From: Chryseobacterium defluvii
GTDB taxonomy: Bacteria; Bacteroidota; Bacteroidia; Flavobacteriales; Weeksellaceae
DNA length: 64,000 bases
Assembly (NCBI RefSeq): GCF_014204415.1
Contig: NZ_JACHLE010000001.1
Location: forward strand, 1,178,001-1,242,000
Direction: 5' to 3'
Shown here piece by piece: positions 62,347-64,000 of the stretch. The number at the start of each line of letters is the position of its first letter. The stretch's first letter is position 1. The notes under the pieces are model-generated. The model saw only the letters and a list, made by a program, of their open reading frames with translations, had not been told where the DNA came from and searched no databases. A program made the position numbers and the translations under genes.

Positions 62347-64000
62347 TTACCAGATCTTGATTCTTTCTTCCGGTTTTTTGTATAATTTATCTCCCTGCTT
62401 TACATCGAAGGCTTTATAGAATGCCTCAACGTTGATCAGCGGGCCAAAGCTTCTGAAATATCCCGGTGAATGCGGATCTGTTTTCACCTGATTGATCATA
62501 TATTTCTCACTGGATAAGGTTCTCCATACGGTTGCCCAGCTCAGAAAGAATCTCTGATCCTGTGTATATCCGCTGATAGGTCCGGGATTTCCTTTGTCTT
62601 TCAGATACATTTGTAATGCATCATAGGCAATATTTACTCCTCCAAGATCTGCAATATTTTCCCCGTTGGTAAAAGTTCCGTTTACAAAAGTTCCTTTTAC
62701 CGGCTCATACTTGTCATATTGGGCTGCAAGGGCTTTGGTTGCTTTTTCAAAGTTGGCTTTATCTTCGGGTGTCCACCAGTCTACCAGGTTTCCTTCCGCA
62801 TCAAACTGAGCACCTGAATCATCAAACCCGTGGCTCATTTCGTGCCCGATCACGGCACCAATTCCACCGAAATTTACGGCAGCATCAGCTTTCGGATTAA
62901 AGAACGGGGGCTGAAGGATGGCCGCAGGGAATACGATCTCGTTGTTTACCGGATTGTAATATGCATTCACCGTCTGCGGGGTCATTCCCCATTCTGATTT
63001 GTCAACAGGCTTGCCGATCTTGGCCAGATCTCTACTGTACTCCCATTCTTTGATATTCAGAAGATTGTTGTATAACGTTCCTCCCTTGGATTCGGGAACG
63101 ATCTCTAATTTGGAATAGTCTTTCCATTTATCCGGATAGGCCACTTTCACTGTAAATTTATTCAGCTTAGTCATTGCTTTTTCCTTTGTTGTGGAAGACA
63201 TCCATGCCAGGTTATTGATATGCACCGCAAAGCTTTTCTTTAAATAATCAATCAGCTCCACCATTTGAACTTTGGCTTCAGCCGGGAAGTATTTATCTAC
63301 ATACAATTTCCCAAAAGCCTCTCCCAAAGTACCATCGATCAGCTCAAAACCTCTTTTGTCAAGGGCTCTTTGTTGTTGCTGCCCTTGTAAATATTTGCCA
63401 TAGAAAGCAAATTCCATATCACCAAGCTTCTCACTCAGGTAAGATGAGCTCCCGTTGATCATGTGAAACTTCAGATAATCTTTGATCACCGGAAGGTTTT
63501 CTGCATTCACCAGCTTATCAAAGTTTTTATAATAATTGATCTCTCCTACGATCACTTTATCCGTATTTACGCCTACTTTTTTCAGATAAGCAGGAATGTC
63601 TGCGTCTTTTACCAGGGCTGAAAGCTCCGCCATGGTCTGGGGATTGTACTGAAGCGTTGCATCACGTACCTGCTCATTGGTAAGATAGGTATTGGCAATG
63701 TTCTTCTCATAATTTACAATTCCTTTTGCTGCCTCATCAGCATTTTTATAGCCCAGTTCTTTCAGCATAGAAGCTACATACTTCTGGTACTCAGCAAGAG
63801 TTTCCGTATTTTTTTCGTTCACTTTCTGATAATAATCCCTGCCCAATCCTAAAGTGGCATTCCCCAGGTATACGGCATTCATCTGTGAATCCTTAAGATC
63901 TGCATACACTCCCCATCCGTATAAGGTATTTTCTCCGGCTTTGGTCGCAGAAATCAGATAATTTTGCAGGTCACCAAGACTTTTGATCGCATCGATCTTT
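62347..64000 (-). CDS. M13-family zinc metallopeptidase, second of tandem pair, 5' cut by window edge
   Basis: The frame is open to base 64000, so the N-terminus lies outside; the first visible Met is only an internal one. The visible 551 codons cover the M13 domain: NAYYNPVNNEIVFPAAIL, zinc-binding HEMSHGFDDSG and ENIADLGGVNIAY. It is a close paralogue of the 59842-61938 protein with matching blocks through most of the length, separated from it by a repeat copy. The conserved ligands are intact. Confidence 0.93.
   Translation of the reverse strand, partial: KIDAIKSLGDLQNYLISATKAGENTLYGWGVYADLKDSQMNAVYLGNATLGLGRDYYQKVNEKNTETLAEYQKYVASMLKELGYKNADEAAKGIVNYEKNIANTYLTNEQVRDATLQYNPQTMAELSALVKDADIPAYLKKVGVNTDKVIVGEINYYKNFDKLVNAENLPVIKDYLKFHMINGSSSYLSEKLGDMEFAFYGKYLQGQQQQRALDKRGFELIDGTLGEAFGKLYVDKYFPAEAKVQMVELIDYLKKSFAVHINNLAWMSSTTKEKAMTKLNKFTVKVAYPDKWKDYSKLEIVPESKGGTLYNNLLNIKEWEYSRDLAKIGKPVDKSEWGMTPQTVNAYYNPVNNEIVFPAAILQPPFFNPKADAAVNFGGIGAVIGHEMSHGFDDSGAQFDAEGNLVDWWTPEDKANFEKATKALAAQYDKYEPVKGTFVNGTFTNGENIADLGGVNIAYDALQMYLKDKGNPGPISGYTQDQRFFLSWATVWRTLSSEKYMINQVKTDPHSPGYFRSFGPLINVEAFYKAFDVKQGDKLYKKPEERIKIW

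Noticed and set aside
1-64000. CRISPR array, rRNA genes or a complete insertion sequence
   Set aside because: No regularly spaced identical repeats, no rRNA-like sequence and no transposase were seen.

Overview
The window looks like chromosomal DNA of a Chryseobacterium-like member of the Weeksellaceae (Flavobacteriia, Bacteroidota). The supporting evidence is: a gliding lipoprotein gene (gldD), a giant protein with a type B type IX secretion C-terminus, a class A beta-lactamase resembling the CGA/CIA enzymes of Chryseobacterium, a GapN-type glyceraldehyde-3-phosphate dehydrogenase, A+T-rich sequence, almost no Shine-Dalgarno sites, and many promoters that fit the Bacteroidota TAnnTTTG box. 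This assignment is an inference; no database search was possible.

Layout. 1-11.6 kb: core and metabolic genes (a CNNM/CBS transporter cut by the left edge, a small GNAT protein, an MBL hydrolase, an S41 protease plus a YdcF protein, an ECF sigma factor with a membrane partner, gapN, a three-gene secreted/TPR/zinc-ribbon cluster, a di-haem peroxidase). 12.0-18.3 kb: an accessory stretch with two tandem PAS-LuxR regulators, a beta-rich small protein, a solo phage tail-collar protein, a DUF2975/XRE pair and an Imm35-like immunity protein. Its last part is bracketed by two copies of the hutU 3' end plus terminator. 18.3-26.4 kb: hutU, a frameshifted DUF559 nuclease gene lying between inverted palindromic repeats, a 1402-residue adhesin-like T9SS protein, and pcm. 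26.5-44.5 kb: mostly housekeeping genes (oxidoreductase, beta-lactamase, hbd, pheT, dnaN, dgkA, rpsO, mgtE, a BtuF-like protein, a GAF/fRMsr protein, an MBL hydrolase). 44.6-47.4 kb: tRNA-Leu(CAA) followed by a two-gene HEPN + DUF262 module that resembles a defence system. 47.7-64 kb: a KAS III-like synthase, a ClbS-like protein, an L,D-transpeptidase-like lipoprotein, a TIGR02117 protein, queG, a rhodanese, an HD protein, an alpha/beta hydrolase, a nitronate monooxygenase-like enzyme, a SurA-like isomerase, a PfkB kinase, gldD, mutY and two tandem M13 metallopeptidases, the second cut by the right edge.

The less ordinary content is mostly intergenic or decayed. There is a family of roughly 200-bp AT-rich elements with inverted ends (about seven copies at various stages of decay). 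There is a second palindromic repeat family with a solo copy at 53.4 kb and a pair around the DUF559 gene. There are GTCAT-type repeats. Three genes are probably broken: DUF559 by a frameshift, the secreted protein at 36.9-37.5 kb by a TAG at codon 20, and a small gene at 50.8-51.1 kb by two frameshifts. The best candidates for an undescribed system are the HEPN + DUF262 pair beside tRNA-Leu, and the DUF559 gene with its flanking palindromes. No CRISPR array, rRNA or complete insertion sequence was seen.
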